Assembly: GCA_025936955.1 (NCBI GenBank)
Contig: JAICSL010000004.1
Coordinates: 1 to 21,142, forward strand
Source of the DNA: Nitrososphaeraceae archaeon
Lineage (GTDB): Archaea; Thermoproteota; Nitrososphaeria; Nitrososphaerales; Nitrososphaeraceae
Direction of reading: 5' to 3'
Length of the DNA stretch: 21,142 nucleotides
Shown one piece after another: positions 1 to 6,824 of this stretch; within the stretch, counting starts at the first letter, position 1, and every line of letters begins with the position of its first letter. A program made the translations under genes and the position numbers. The notes beneath the pieces were generated by a model. It did no database searches and had not been told where the DNA came from. It saw only the letters and a list, made by a program, of their open reading frames with translations.

Positions 1-1
1 A

Positions 2-409
2 TTTGAAGGTCATCACCAGCAGAATGATTGTAGAACCTTCACTGATGATGGCAAGTTAACATTTGCAAACAGATACTCTATTAAATCATGGGCCCATCAA
101 CACAATCAAGACGGTTTAATTTATGATGATACTCAAATGTTTCAGAAATTCGTAGATGTTGTAAACAGTCAAAACAATTACAATAAAGGCCGAACAATAA
201 ATGCTATTCCCATAATTACCTACCATGACATTACATTACAAAACTTGGACTACATAAATGAACCTTACGATACTAACTCAGACCTTTTTGAACAAGAGAT
301 GAAATACCTACATGATAATAACTTCAAGGTGATTACCATGTCAAACCTTGGATATGATGGAACCAACAATTTCTTCTATCTAACTGCTAATAGTAATAAT
401 CAAAATTGA
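2..409 (+). CDS. Polysaccharide deacetylase-like protein, C-terminal part
   Basis: The reading frame is open from the left edge, so this is the 3' end of a gene that begins outside the window; the first ATG inside it (137) is not the real start. The tail carries a short hydrophobic strand followed by TYHD (IPIITYHDI) and then FEQEMKYLHDNNFKVIT. I recognise this from polysaccharide-deacetylase-type proteins (NodB-like barrel) that are common and often secreted in soil ammonia-oxidising archaea. Such proteins act on surface glycans, but the catalytic metal-binding part lies upstream and cannot be checked here. The stop is TGA at 407-409. The same frame stays open for another 41 codons beyond it, to a TAG at 533-535, which may mean the annotated end is a nonsense change. 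Confidence 0.65.
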   Translation, partial: FEGHHQQNDCRTFTDDGKLTFANRYSIKSWAHQHNQDGLIYDDTQMFQKFVDVVNSQNNYNKGRTINAIPIITYHDITLQNLDYINEPYDTNSDLFEQEMKYLHDNNFKVITMSNLGYDGTNNFFYLTANSNNQN

Positions 410-599
410 AATTCTAATACCAACCACATTATACTATACGAGAAGAATGCCATTCAGTGTTCAGATCCTGCTTACTATCGTAGAACTATTACATACATCG
501 CAAAAAATATCAACATAGATATGCAACAGTCATAGCTATGTATTAATCTGTTAGTCTTATTTTTTCCTAAATTTAATTCGATTACTTGTTACTTGAAAT

Positions 600-705
600 A
601 GAAAACTTTAAAGCTAATCAGTACGTTAAATGGAATTGGAATTCTATTTTAGAAGTGCTAGCACAACGGATACCACCGAACCCGAGAAATATTGTATAAC
701 GTTGC
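600..705 (+). repeat. Three-box dispersed element, copy 1
   Basis: Box A (GAAAACTTTAAAGCTAA) starts at 601, box B (GGAATTCTATTTTAG) ends at 652 and box C (CCACCGAACCCG) is at 673-684, followed by a TAACGTTG tail at 697-704. The same boxes with the same spacing recur at 1556-1661 and, more diverged, at 16871-16965. Exactly 20 bases separate TTTTAG from CCACCG or CCACCA in all three. Box A contains CTTTAAAG, which could serve as a TATA box, and an ATG at 630 opens a 28-codon ORF running to 716. Whether the unit is a small RNA, a mini-gene or a non-autonomous mobile repeat is unknown. Confidence 0.6.
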
Positions 706-725
706 TTTATTTTTGAAGTTTGAGA

Positions 726-1496
726 CTATTTCTGTCCTACGATTATTGTGACAGGGAATACAAAATGAATCATGTTCTCTTTGTAATAACTTCCTACACC
801 CAATGTATTATTATTTACATCTTCTGCAAACAATTGGCGAATCTTATTTACATCTTGTGATTTTGGAAATGATGCCTGTAGTATCTTTTCTAGTTCCACA
901 TCTAGTCTGTAGAATCCAACTTTCTGATTGACTAAACCTACTCTCTCCATCATACTCTGTAGTTCGGCAAATGGCAATGCTCTTACATGAGACGGATCGC
1001 GAAGTTTTTCTACATAGTTATAAGCATCAACTTTATCATCTGATGGCGTAACATCTACTATAGCAATCTTTCCACCATTAATACATACACGTTTCATTTC
1101 ACTTAATACTGAAGATGGATCAATTAGATGATGGAAGCTATATCTGGTAATAACTAAAGAAAATGATGCATCATTATATGGTAAATAAGTTACATCTCCC
1201 AGGTCCCATGTTATGTTGTTTAGTCCTTTTTCTTGTTGAAGTAATTTAGCCTGTTCTATCATTGCTGGTGTCAGATCAATTCCTGTTACTTGTGCCGTCA
1301 TCTTAGCAAATTCGCAGGCTAGTAGTCCTGGACCACAAGCAACATCTAAAACTATATCCTTTTTATTAGCCTCACTTAACGCAAATAATAGTTTTAACGC
1401 ATACTCATCTGAATGAGCAAGCATATTAGCAAAAGGAATTGCTTGTTTTGTAAATTGATCTACGATTAACTCATTATGAGATGATGACTGTTCCAA
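726..1496 (-). CDS. Class I SAM-dependent methyltransferase
   Basis: The protein (256 aa) has a Rossmann-type methyltransferase fold of the UbiE/Methyltransf_11 kind. Motif I is VLDVACGPGLLA at residues 49-60, the acidic residue after strand 2 is in VTGIDLTPAMIEQA (70-83), motif II is near LGDVTYLPYNDASFSLV (99-115), and a later strand is GGKIAIVDVTP (141-151). It would transfer a methyl group from S-adenosylmethionine to a small molecule; the substrate cannot be read from sequence. The first codon is TTG, directly after an in-frame TAG (1506-1508), and the next ATG is at residue 25, inside conserved sequence. An ATG in another frame lies just upstream, so a small indel near 1497-1503 is possible. 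The gene stands alone between two copies of the three-box repeat. Confidence 0.85.
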   Translation of the reverse strand: MEQSSSHNELIVDQFTKQAIPFANMLAHSDEYALKLLFALSEANKKDIVLDVACGPGLLACEFAKMTAQVTGIDLTPAMIEQAKLLQQEKGLNNITWDLGDVTYLPYNDASFSLVITRYSFHHLIDPSSVLSEMKRVCINGGKIAIVDVTPSDDKVDAYNYVEKLRDPSHVRALPFAELQSMMERVGLVNQKVGFYRLDVELEKILQASFPKSQDVNKIRQLFAEDVNNNTLGVGSYYKENMIHFVFPVTIIVGQK

Positions 1497-1555
1497 GAAA
1501 GAAATCTACCATTCCCGTGTTTTCAGGAGATTGACATTTTAATCTTCCTCTAGGA

Positions 1556-1661
1556 AGAAAACCTTTAAAGCTTAATACTGTTCTGATATACTAGGAACCT
1601 ACTTTTAGCACTGTTATAGGCACTAATCCCACCGAACCCGCTATGATAACAGAGTAACGTC
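1556..1661 (+). repeat. Three-box dispersed element, copy 2
   Basis: Box A (GAAAACCTTTAAAGCTTAA) starts at 1557, box B (AGGAACCTACTTTTAGCAC) ends near 1611, box C (CCACCGAACCCG) is at 1629-1640 and the tail TAACGT is at 1655-1660. From GAAAAC to the end of box C is 84 bases, exactly as in the copy at 601-684. Together the two copies flank the methyltransferase gene as direct repeats. On the minus strand the CTTTAAAG core could act as a TATA box for that gene, although the resulting leader would be about 45 bases. Confidence 0.6.
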
Positions 1662-1774
1662 ATTACTAATGTTCCTACTGGCAAACTACATGTGGTAGTA
1701 GCAATTCCAATCTATTCACAAAATGGTAATAAATCGCTTATTGGTATTATATTCTGATTGGAGGACTGAATTTT

Positions 1775-1873
1775 ATGTATTTTGGTCAATCCGTTAGATC
1801 CCTTAATGTTACTAATAATGTCCTACAAATTGTACAGAACACATGGGCAGTGCTATTAATGAAAGCCGCTTAA
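1775..1873 (+). CDS. Possible 32-residue small protein
   Basis: This short ORF begins with ATG 10 bases after a GGAGG at 1760-1764, an unusually good Shine-Dalgarno match for this window. Its product begins MYFGQSVRSLNV and has no motif that I recognise. It fills part of the 415-base spacer between the methyltransferase and the DUF1275 gene, which otherwise holds only the repeat copy. The ribosome-binding match is the sole support; a chance ORF is equally possible. Confidence 0.2.
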   Translation: MYFGQSVRSLNVTNNVLQIVQNTWAVLLMKAA

Positions 1874-1911
1874 TGGCAATTCCTTAATTAAACGTTGGTC
1901 TATCTACGTGT

Positions 1912-2679
1912 ATGAAAATAAAGAAAGATAACAGAGAATCACTAAATAATACTAGTACAGAGGAGCTGACGCTTCAGGAACTGGCTCGCACGCCAAACGA
2001 AAGCGCACATATTTCCGTTCTCATCTTGCTCTTGACGTTGAATGCTGGATGGATTGACTTGGTGGCTTATCTCTTTCTCGGCAAAACTTTTGCATCATTT
2101 ATGACAGGTAACGTTCTATTCATTGGTCTTGCGCTTGCTCAAGCAAACACAGAATTACTGACACACGCTGTAGTAGCGCTCTTAATAAACTTCGCGGGTG
2201 TAATGATCGGAGCATCAATTATTCATCGAACGCCGCTACGGCGAACTGCAAGGCACTGGCGTAAAATAATTATGCTCACACTCCTATTGCAGTGGATCTT
2301 CTTACTTGCCTTCGTCAGCTTGTGGTTCACAAATAACAACCTGACTCGGCAAAATGTAATGCCAATCATCCTCTTAGGCTTGGCTGCATTTGGAATGGGA
2401 ATCCAGGGAGCAATCGTGGTAGCATTTGAGTTTCCAGGTGTAGTCGCTAATGCAATGACTGGAGTTGTAATCGTCTTAGGGCGGCGTATAGGTAAAGGCA
2501 TTGTTGGTGTGGAGCATGGAGGCGAGTGGAGATGGACATTCTTACTACCGGTCCTTTATGCACTAGGTGCTATCGCTGTTGGGCTTACATCTGCTTCGCC
2601 ACTTACGCCAATTGTTCCGCTCATTATCTCGACTGTCGCAAACATCTACGTCTTTTCGCAGGTAGGTAGGCGTAAATAA
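1912..2679 (+). CDS. YoaK/DUF1275 family membrane protein
   Basis: The product (255 aa) is a polytopic inner-membrane protein of the DUF1275 (YoaK) family, whose biochemical function is not established. Family marks are the GWIDLVAYL segment (46-54), FASFMTGN (60-67) and a later AFGMGIQGA (about 165-173), spread over roughly six hydrophobic segments. The N-terminal 30 residues are polar and precede the first membrane span. The ATG at 1912 is the first start in the frame, and no ribosome-binding site is visible. The gene is clearly richer in G+C than its flanks by eye, and the family is mainly bacterial, so acquisition from bacteria is a reasonable inference. It has no obvious operon partner. 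Confidence 0.85.
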   Translation: MKIKKDNRESLNNTSTEELTLQELARTPNESAHISVLILLLTLNAGWIDLVAYLFLGKTFASFMTGNVLFIGLALAQANTELLTHAVVALLINFAGVMIGASIIHRTPLRRTARHWRKIIMLTLLLQWIFLLAFVSLWFTNNNLTRQNVMPIILLGLAAFGMGIQGAIVVAFEFPGVVANAMTGVVIVLGRRIGKGIVGVEHGGEWRWTFLLPVLYALGAIAVGLTSASPLTPIVPLIISTVANIYVFSQVGRRK

Positions 2680-2855
2680 ATGAAATCGATCCACTCTCCA
2701 AAGAGAATATACAGCACTTATGAATTGTCTTTTAATAGTATAACTATTATATCGGTGCTCATAGAATTGCAATATGCCACTTCGCGTTGCTTGTTTAGTA
2801 TATCCTTGCAATAATCTTCAAATAGACCATCATATTCTAATGAAAAGAATTTGAA

Positions 2856-3887
2856 ATGAGTTCAATTCATACTTTTAACCTTGAATCTATTAAGCCACAG
2901 GCTATTCTCGATGGAGGCACCAGAGCCATGGCTAACAAAGATAATTTTTCTGTACTGAATGGGATGGCGTTGTATTCTCTACGACTAAACAGTGGGGGTG
3001 TCAGAGAACCACACTGGCATCCAAATGCTGATGAACTCAGCTACTGTTTATCAGGTAGGGCTCTTATGACTATCTTCAGTCCTGGATCTGGACACGATAC
3101 CTTTACTGTTGATAGAGGTGAAATTGTATTTGTTCCTAAAGGCTATCTTCATCACATAGAGAATTTCGGCGATAGTGAAACTAAATTTGCTATTGCATTT
3201 AACCACGAGAAACCAGAGGATATCGGGATCTCTGGATCTACTAGTTCAATACCTGACAAAGTACTCGGAGCCACTTTCGGTACTGGAGCAGAGTACTTCA
3301 GCAATTTCAAGAAATCTAGTCATGATCTACTTATAACATTCAGATCCACGATGGAGGATGCTACTACAACAACCACCACTTATCAGAAATCACCTAATTA
3401 CCACAAATTTAATCTTAAAGATTTTCCGCCCATGGTACAAAACAAAGGTGGTATGGTTTCACTAGGCAATGCCAATAACTTTGGAATCCTGAATGGTCTT
3501 GCATGTTACCTTCTAACCCTTAAACCTAAAGGAATCCGGGAACCTCACTGGCATCCTAACGCAGCTGAGTTGGACTATGTTATAAGCGGAAATGCACGAA
3601 TGACTATCTTCAGCCCAGGAGACACCGTTGACACGTTTGAGGTTGGACCAGGAGAAATCGTATTTATCCCTCCTGCTTACTTTCATTACATAGAAAACGT
3701 GAATGACAGTGAAGACATGCAATTTGCAGTTTTTTTTAACCATGAAAGACCAGAGGATATCGGTCTTTCAGGTGCATTGGGAGCGTATTCAAATGAAGCC
3801 CTAGGATCTATTTTTGGTTTACAGCCAAAAGTCCTAGAAACATTACCAAAATATCAAGAAGACCTGTTTGTTGTCTCTGCAGGTTAA
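2856..3887 (+). CDS. Bicupin, oxalate decarboxylase-like
   Basis: The protein (343 aa) consists of two cupin barrels. Each has the metal-binding motif: REPHWHPNADE (50-60; His53, His55, Glu60) with the later histidine in FVPKGYLHH (His99), and REPHWHPNAAE (228-238; His231, His233, Glu238) with His277 in FIPPAYFHY. Both sites therefore keep three His and one Glu, the Mn-binding set of oxalate decarboxylase-type bicupins. Such enzymes split oxalate to formate and CO2, but the family also contains seed-storage-like and other enzymes, so the substrate is uncertain. The two halves are clearly similar (REPHWHPNA; MTIFSPG; GEIVF; RPEDIG), showing an internal duplication. No signal peptide is visible, which suggests a cytoplasmic enzyme. 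The gene stands alone. Confidence 0.8.
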   Translation: MSSIHTFNLESIKPQAILDGGTRAMANKDNFSVLNGMALYSLRLNSGGVREPHWHPNADELSYCLSGRALMTIFSPGSGHDTFTVDRGEIVFVPKGYLHHIENFGDSETKFAIAFNHEKPEDIGISGSTSSIPDKVLGATFGTGAEYFSNFKKSSHDLLITFRSTMEDATTTTTTYQKSPNYHKFNLKDFPPMVQNKGGMVSLGNANNFGILNGLACYLLTLKPKGIREPHWHPNAAELDYVISGNARMTIFSPGDTVDTFEVGPGEIVFIPPAYFHYIENVNDSEDMQFAVFFNHERPEDIGLSGALGAYSNEALGSIFGLQPKVLETLPKYQEDLFVVSAG

Positions 3888-3933
3888 ATTGTTCAAGCCT
3901 GTGAGAACAACATCTTAGACAATTGTTGTTGAA

Positions 3934-4129
3934 ATGGAACATTTGAGCTCAGAGACGGAACAGCAGAATCAAGTAGAATGGAGAAGAGATAAAGTAAGAG
4001 CTTTGCAGCAAAGGATACAGTCAAAGGGAGATATCACAAACATTGCAAGTTGGACTAGCGGCTGTAAAAGATATATCATATGAGAGATCAAGCCAAAGCT
4101 TTGAATTCATTGAGTTGTATACTTTATAA
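3934..4129 (+). pseudogene. Relic of a thaumarchaeal helix-turn-helix protein (N-terminal part)
   Basis: The first frame from ATG 3934 reads MEHLSSETEQQNQVEWRRDK, then continues VRALQ. The homologous continuation is in the next frame from 4010: KGYSQREISQTLQVGLAAV followed by KDISYERSSQ, ending at TAA 4127-4129. The pattern WRRxKVxEL..KGYSQxEI...LQV.....RDIxY is an HTH module that I recall from a large family of uncharacterised proteins in Nitrososphaera and Nitrosocosmicus. A one-base insertion (or two-base deletion) lies between 4008 and 4010, and the long C-terminal part of the family is absent. The relic's end supplies the TATA box of the next gene. Another, longer relic of the same family lies at 4957-5312. 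Confidence 0.65.
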
Positions 4130-4132
4130 ATA
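4123..4132 (+). promoter_or_regulatory. TATA box of the secreted protein gene
   Basis: TTTATAAATA is a strong archaeal TATA box. Transcription is expected about 26 bases downstream of its centre (near 4154), which favours ATG 4158 as an almost leaderless start over ATG 4146. Confidence 0.5.
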
Positions 4133-4157
4133 TGGGCTAATTTAGATGGTAGTAATT

Positions 4158-4739
4158 ATGGATAAGCATAGACTGTCATCTTCAAAATTGTTGAGTATAG
4201 GATTCGTCAGTGTTGCAATGGTAGGATTACTTACCATTATTGCATCAAACGCTGCACCAATCGTTGTGTACGCACAAAATTCGACATCATCTTCCTCTCC
4301 CTCTAGTCCAATTCTATCAAAAAGTAGTATACTGGGCGGTATCACCAGTATACAAAATGATATCACCGGCAAAACAAATTGGATAGCTGGAGGGGCTTAC
4401 AAAATGAGCAATATTAATTCAGCAAATCCAATATTTGATGCTGCATTTTATATGATAAAAACAGATGGTACTGCGCCTCATAAGCATACTATATCCGATT
4501 TTAAAATGAGCGGAACACCAGTTGTTGCAAATAATTCCACTACTTTTAACGGTACATCAACTGTAACAATGAAGGATGGGCCTGTGAAAGATGTTCCGAC
4601 CAGTATAAAGTTTACAGACGAAAGTTCAGTTAGTATATGGCTTGACCCAACAAAGACAAATAACCATTTTGGTAGCACACTGATATATGGTACACAGCAT
4701 CTAGTATGCAATGAAATACCTAGCATCTGTAAAACATAG
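4158..4739 (+). CDS. Small secreted thaumarchaeal protein, function unknown
   Basis: The product (193 aa from this start) opens with a basic stretch (MDKHRLSSSK), a hydrophobic segment and a likely cleavage region ending VYAQNS, so it is exported. A serine-rich spacer follows, then a compact domain with DITGKTNWIAGGAYKM, FDAAFYMIKTDGTAPHKHTI and a C-terminal pair of cysteines (LVCNEIPSICKT). I recall this kind of domain (NWIAGGAW, MIKxDGTAPHxHTI) as common among secreted proteins of ammonia-oxidising archaea, with no known role; the histidines in APHKH could bind a metal. The frame also allows ATG 4146, but the TATA box places the transcript start just before 4158. T-rich stretches follow the stop. 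The gene lies between two decayed HTH genes. Confidence 0.75.
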   Translation: MDKHRLSSSKLLSIGFVSVAMVGLLTIIASNAAPIVVYAQNSTSSSSPSSPILSKSSILGGITSIQNDITGKTNWIAGGAYKMSNINSANPIFDAAFYMIKTDGTAPHKHTISDFKMSGTPVVANNSTTFNGTSTVTMKDGPVKDVPTSIKFTDESSVSIWLDPTKTNNHFGSTLIYGTQHLVCNEIPSICKT

Positions 4740-4766
4740 ATAGATAGGTAGCTTCATTATATCCTA

Positions 4767-4796
4767 ATTTTTTTATTTATCATTAGTATTTTTTTA
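4767..4796 (+). terminator. Oligo-T terminator region
   Basis: Two runs of seven T's (near 4768-4774 and 4789-4795) follow the stop of the secreted protein gene by about 30-55 bases. This is the usual form of archaeal intrinsic termination; no stem-loop is required or seen. Confidence 0.4.
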
Positions 4797-4956
4797 ATAT
4801 GAACGTAAGGAGCTGATTTTGATATTAAACTACTGAATATAGAAAATACATAAAGCTAACTTATACATATTGTAATAGTGGAAGAAGATGAATTGCTAGA
4901 CATATTAAGCATGAATATGCAACACATTAGAAAGTTAAGCGTAAAGGTATCAACAA

Positions 4957-5312
4957 ATGAGCACAAAGATACAGCAACAACAAATAATTAAATGGCGTAG
5001 GGCAAGTGATAGAGTTGTTAAGCAAATGTGAAAACAATCAATTAGAAATGTCAAGGATATTACGCATAGACAAATCCTCGTTTGTAGAGATGTTGCATAT
5101 CTAAGACAGCAAGCTAAACACAATATCAAAATAATAGATTGACGAAAGACTACCAGAAGAATACGAGAAATGTCTTATTGATCTCACTGCAATAACAAAG
5201 AAGCATGGAATATCGCACATAATACGCAAGACAAAAGAGAAAGATACAGACATTATCATTAGCTAAAGAGTGCTACTCTATGAAGCTTGATCTGCTTACT
5301 AATAGATGTATA
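4957..5312 (+). pseudogene. Frameshifted relic of a full-length thaumarchaeal HTH-family gene
   Basis: Pieces of one protein can be followed through changing frames: MSTKIQQQQIIKWRR from ATG 4957, then VIELLSK, MSRILRIDKSS, VCRDVAYLRQQAKHNI, DERLPEEYEKCLIDLTAI, AWNIAHNTQDKRE and LAKECYSMKLDLLTN, ending near 5312. In order, these match what I remember of an HTH protein family of soil ammonia-oxidising archaea (SQREIAxxLQV..RDxAYLRQQAK...ERLPEEYEKC...LAKECYSMKLDLLTN). At least five frame changes are needed, so the gene is dead. It fills most of the 640-base stretch between the secreted protein and the peptidase. A shorter relic of the same family sits about 1 kb upstream, so two copies decayed side by side. 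Confidence 0.75.
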
Positions 5313-5339
5313 TTATCATCTTATAGTAGTTATCAAAAC

Positions 5340-5350
5340 TTTATTTAATA
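5340..5350 (+). promoter_or_regulatory. TATA box of the cysteine peptidase gene
   Basis: TTTATTTAATA is centred about 26 bases upstream of 5371. This fits a start at ATG 5377 and argues against the TTG at 5405 as the native start. Confidence 0.45.
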
Positions 5351-5376
5351 CTTCTATCTAAATTTTTCTGGTTCGA

Positions 5377-6349
5377 ATGTTTCAGAATAAAGCGGTAGCA
5401 AGTTTTGCTACTAATTTTGTTATCTAGCACGTTCATAGGAGGAATAACGTTTACAATACAAAAATCATATGCTCAAGAAGTCCAACAACCTGAAACTACA
5501 GCAGCAGCTCCTACTCCCTGTGATCCAAATACACCAGATAGTTGTCCACCTCCAACACCAACTGAGAATGCAACTGAAACTCCAACTGAAACTCCAACTG
5601 AGACACCCTCAACAGCATCAACTGAAACTCTAACAGAACAACCAACAGCTCCAACAGAAGCTCCTACTCCAACACCAACTGAGAATGCAACTGAAACTCC
5701 AACTGAGACATCCTCAACCGCATCTACTGAAAGCACTCAAGCTAATACTGTTCCTTCTTCTGGAACGATAATTACCAATACTGGCTGTGATCCCAGTAAG
5801 TCAAGCTGTTTGCCTATTGATGTTAGGTATGATGTTCCTTTAGTCCCTCAATTAACAGGTATGTCCTGTTGGGCTGCAGGTGCGGCAATGCTTGTTGGCT
5901 GGAGAGACCATGTATCTATTAATCCGTCTGAGATAGCCAAACGTATAGGATATTGGAGTCAGTATGATGTAAATGGACTAGAGTCAAATGATACGACTAT
6001 GTTTCAATACTGGGGCCTAACTCCTGAAGCACCTCAATCTTATACCGTAGAAGGTTTTGCTCAATTACTGAAACAAAATGGACCTTTGTGGGTAGCCTCT
6101 GCTGAGCCAGGACCACACATCCGCGTTGTAACAGGAATGAGCGGAGATGGTACGCCAGATGGTACTACTGTATACATTAACGACCCATGGCAAACAGGGA
6201 TGACTACATTTAGTATGCCTAATTCTGGCTCACAATATACTGAGACCTATCATCAATTTCAAGATAAACAAGATTCTCTTGCTATGACTGAGCTAAAAAT
6301 ACCAGGAGCGATTTATGTGGCCCATGTTAATGTACCCCATTTACCTTGA
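5377..6349 (+). CDS. Secreted papain-fold (AvrRpt2/C39-like) cysteine peptidase, apparent frameshift in signal peptide
   Basis: The mature domain carries DVPLVPQLTGMSCWAAGAAM with the catalytic Cys at nt 5867, a His in GPHIRVVTGMSGDG, and an Asn/Asp in VYINDPW. This is the Cys-His-Asn/Asp arrangement of papain-fold peptidases such as the AvrRpt2-like group. The order is signal peptide (cleavage near SYAQE), a Thr/Pro/Glu-rich linker of about 90 residues with a near-repeat 39 codons apart (5551 and 5668), then the peptidase domain. The long frame starts only at TTG 5405 after an in-frame TAG at 5396 and lacks a basic N-region. ATG 5377 supplies it in another frame (MFQNKAVAS); removing one T from the TTTT at 5403-5406 joins the two into a normal signal peptide. 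The target is unknown, and cell-wall or surface location is inferred. Confidence 0.75.
5551..5735 (+). repeat. Coding direct repeat in the Thr/Pro-rich linker
   Basis: A block starting TCCAACACCAACTGAGAATG at 5551 recurs at 5668, in the same frame and 117 bases (39 codons) apart. It encodes PTPTENATETPTET followed by a Ser/Thr-rich stretch. The linker is low-complexity, probably extended and possibly glycosylated, holding the peptidase domain away from the membrane or cell surface. Confidence 0.7.
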
Positions 6350-6584
6350 TTCTATTAATTAATAAATTAAGAAAATGCTGTAAAAAACTATTCATGAAAT
6401 GTGATTGATTCTCTTTTTCTATTAATCTTTTAAAATGATTTCATTTTTTGGAGAGATTTTGTAGATAGTTCGAATTCCAGCTTGTATCTTCCAACTGCTG
6501 TCACTAGTCATTTGATATGAACCTTAATAGTTTTATCAACCATTAGATTTTTTCATCTTTTCGGTAACAATAATGCTTTGAACA

Positions 6585-6606
6585 GAAAACTTTAAAGCTA
6601 ACCAGT
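6585..6606 (+). repeat. Isolated box A of the three-box element
   Basis: GAAAACTTTAAAGCTAACCA and the two bases after it match the copy at 601-622 with one change. Boxes B and C do not follow. Instead, an ATG at 6615, at nearly the same offset as the ATG at 630 in copy 1, opens the broken gene below. CTTTAAAG here sits in the right place to be that gene's TATA box for a leaderless transcript. Confidence 0.55.
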
Positions 6607-6614
6607 CCATTAAT

Positions 6615-6812
6615 ATGCAAGATGTAGATCTGTTGATATTGATGGATCTCGATAAAGAATCTACTTCATATAACGACACACTTGATGCATTTAGACTAGC
6701 TTTGAAGTTTTACCGCTTGAAAATGTTTAATTAAATGATGTTTTTGGGAGATGAGAAGAATATCCAACAAGTTAATTTTTCTGCACAAGAAAAAGAGGTT
6801 ATTGCATCATAG
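6615..6812 (+). pseudogene. Small gene interrupted by a stop codon
   Basis: From ATG 6615 the frame encodes 39 residues starting MQDVDLLILMDLDKESTSYN, with DTLDAFRLALKFYRL following, up to a TAA at 6732-6734. The same frame restarts at once with two ATG codons and runs 25 more residues (ending FSAQEKEVIAS) to TAG 6812. The simplest reading is a gene of about 65 codons split by one nonsense change, though two tiny abutting ORFs are possible. A diverged copy of the SYNDTLDAFRL part lies at 17683-17769, which supports former protein-coding status. I do not recognise the family. The remaining spacer (6350-6584) shows nothing else. Confidence 0.5.
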
Positions 6813-6824
6813 AGTGATGAATTC

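Noticed and set aside
673..684. Box C as a tRNA T-arm or integration-site remnant (reverse CGGGTTCGG)
   Set aside because: The GGTTCG similarity is short. The flanks cannot form a seven-base T-loop with a five-base stem, and no acceptor stem or anticodon arm is present.
600..1661. CRISPR-like array
   Set aside because: Copies are separated by a gene and by 15 kb, the intervals are unequal, and there are no cas genes.
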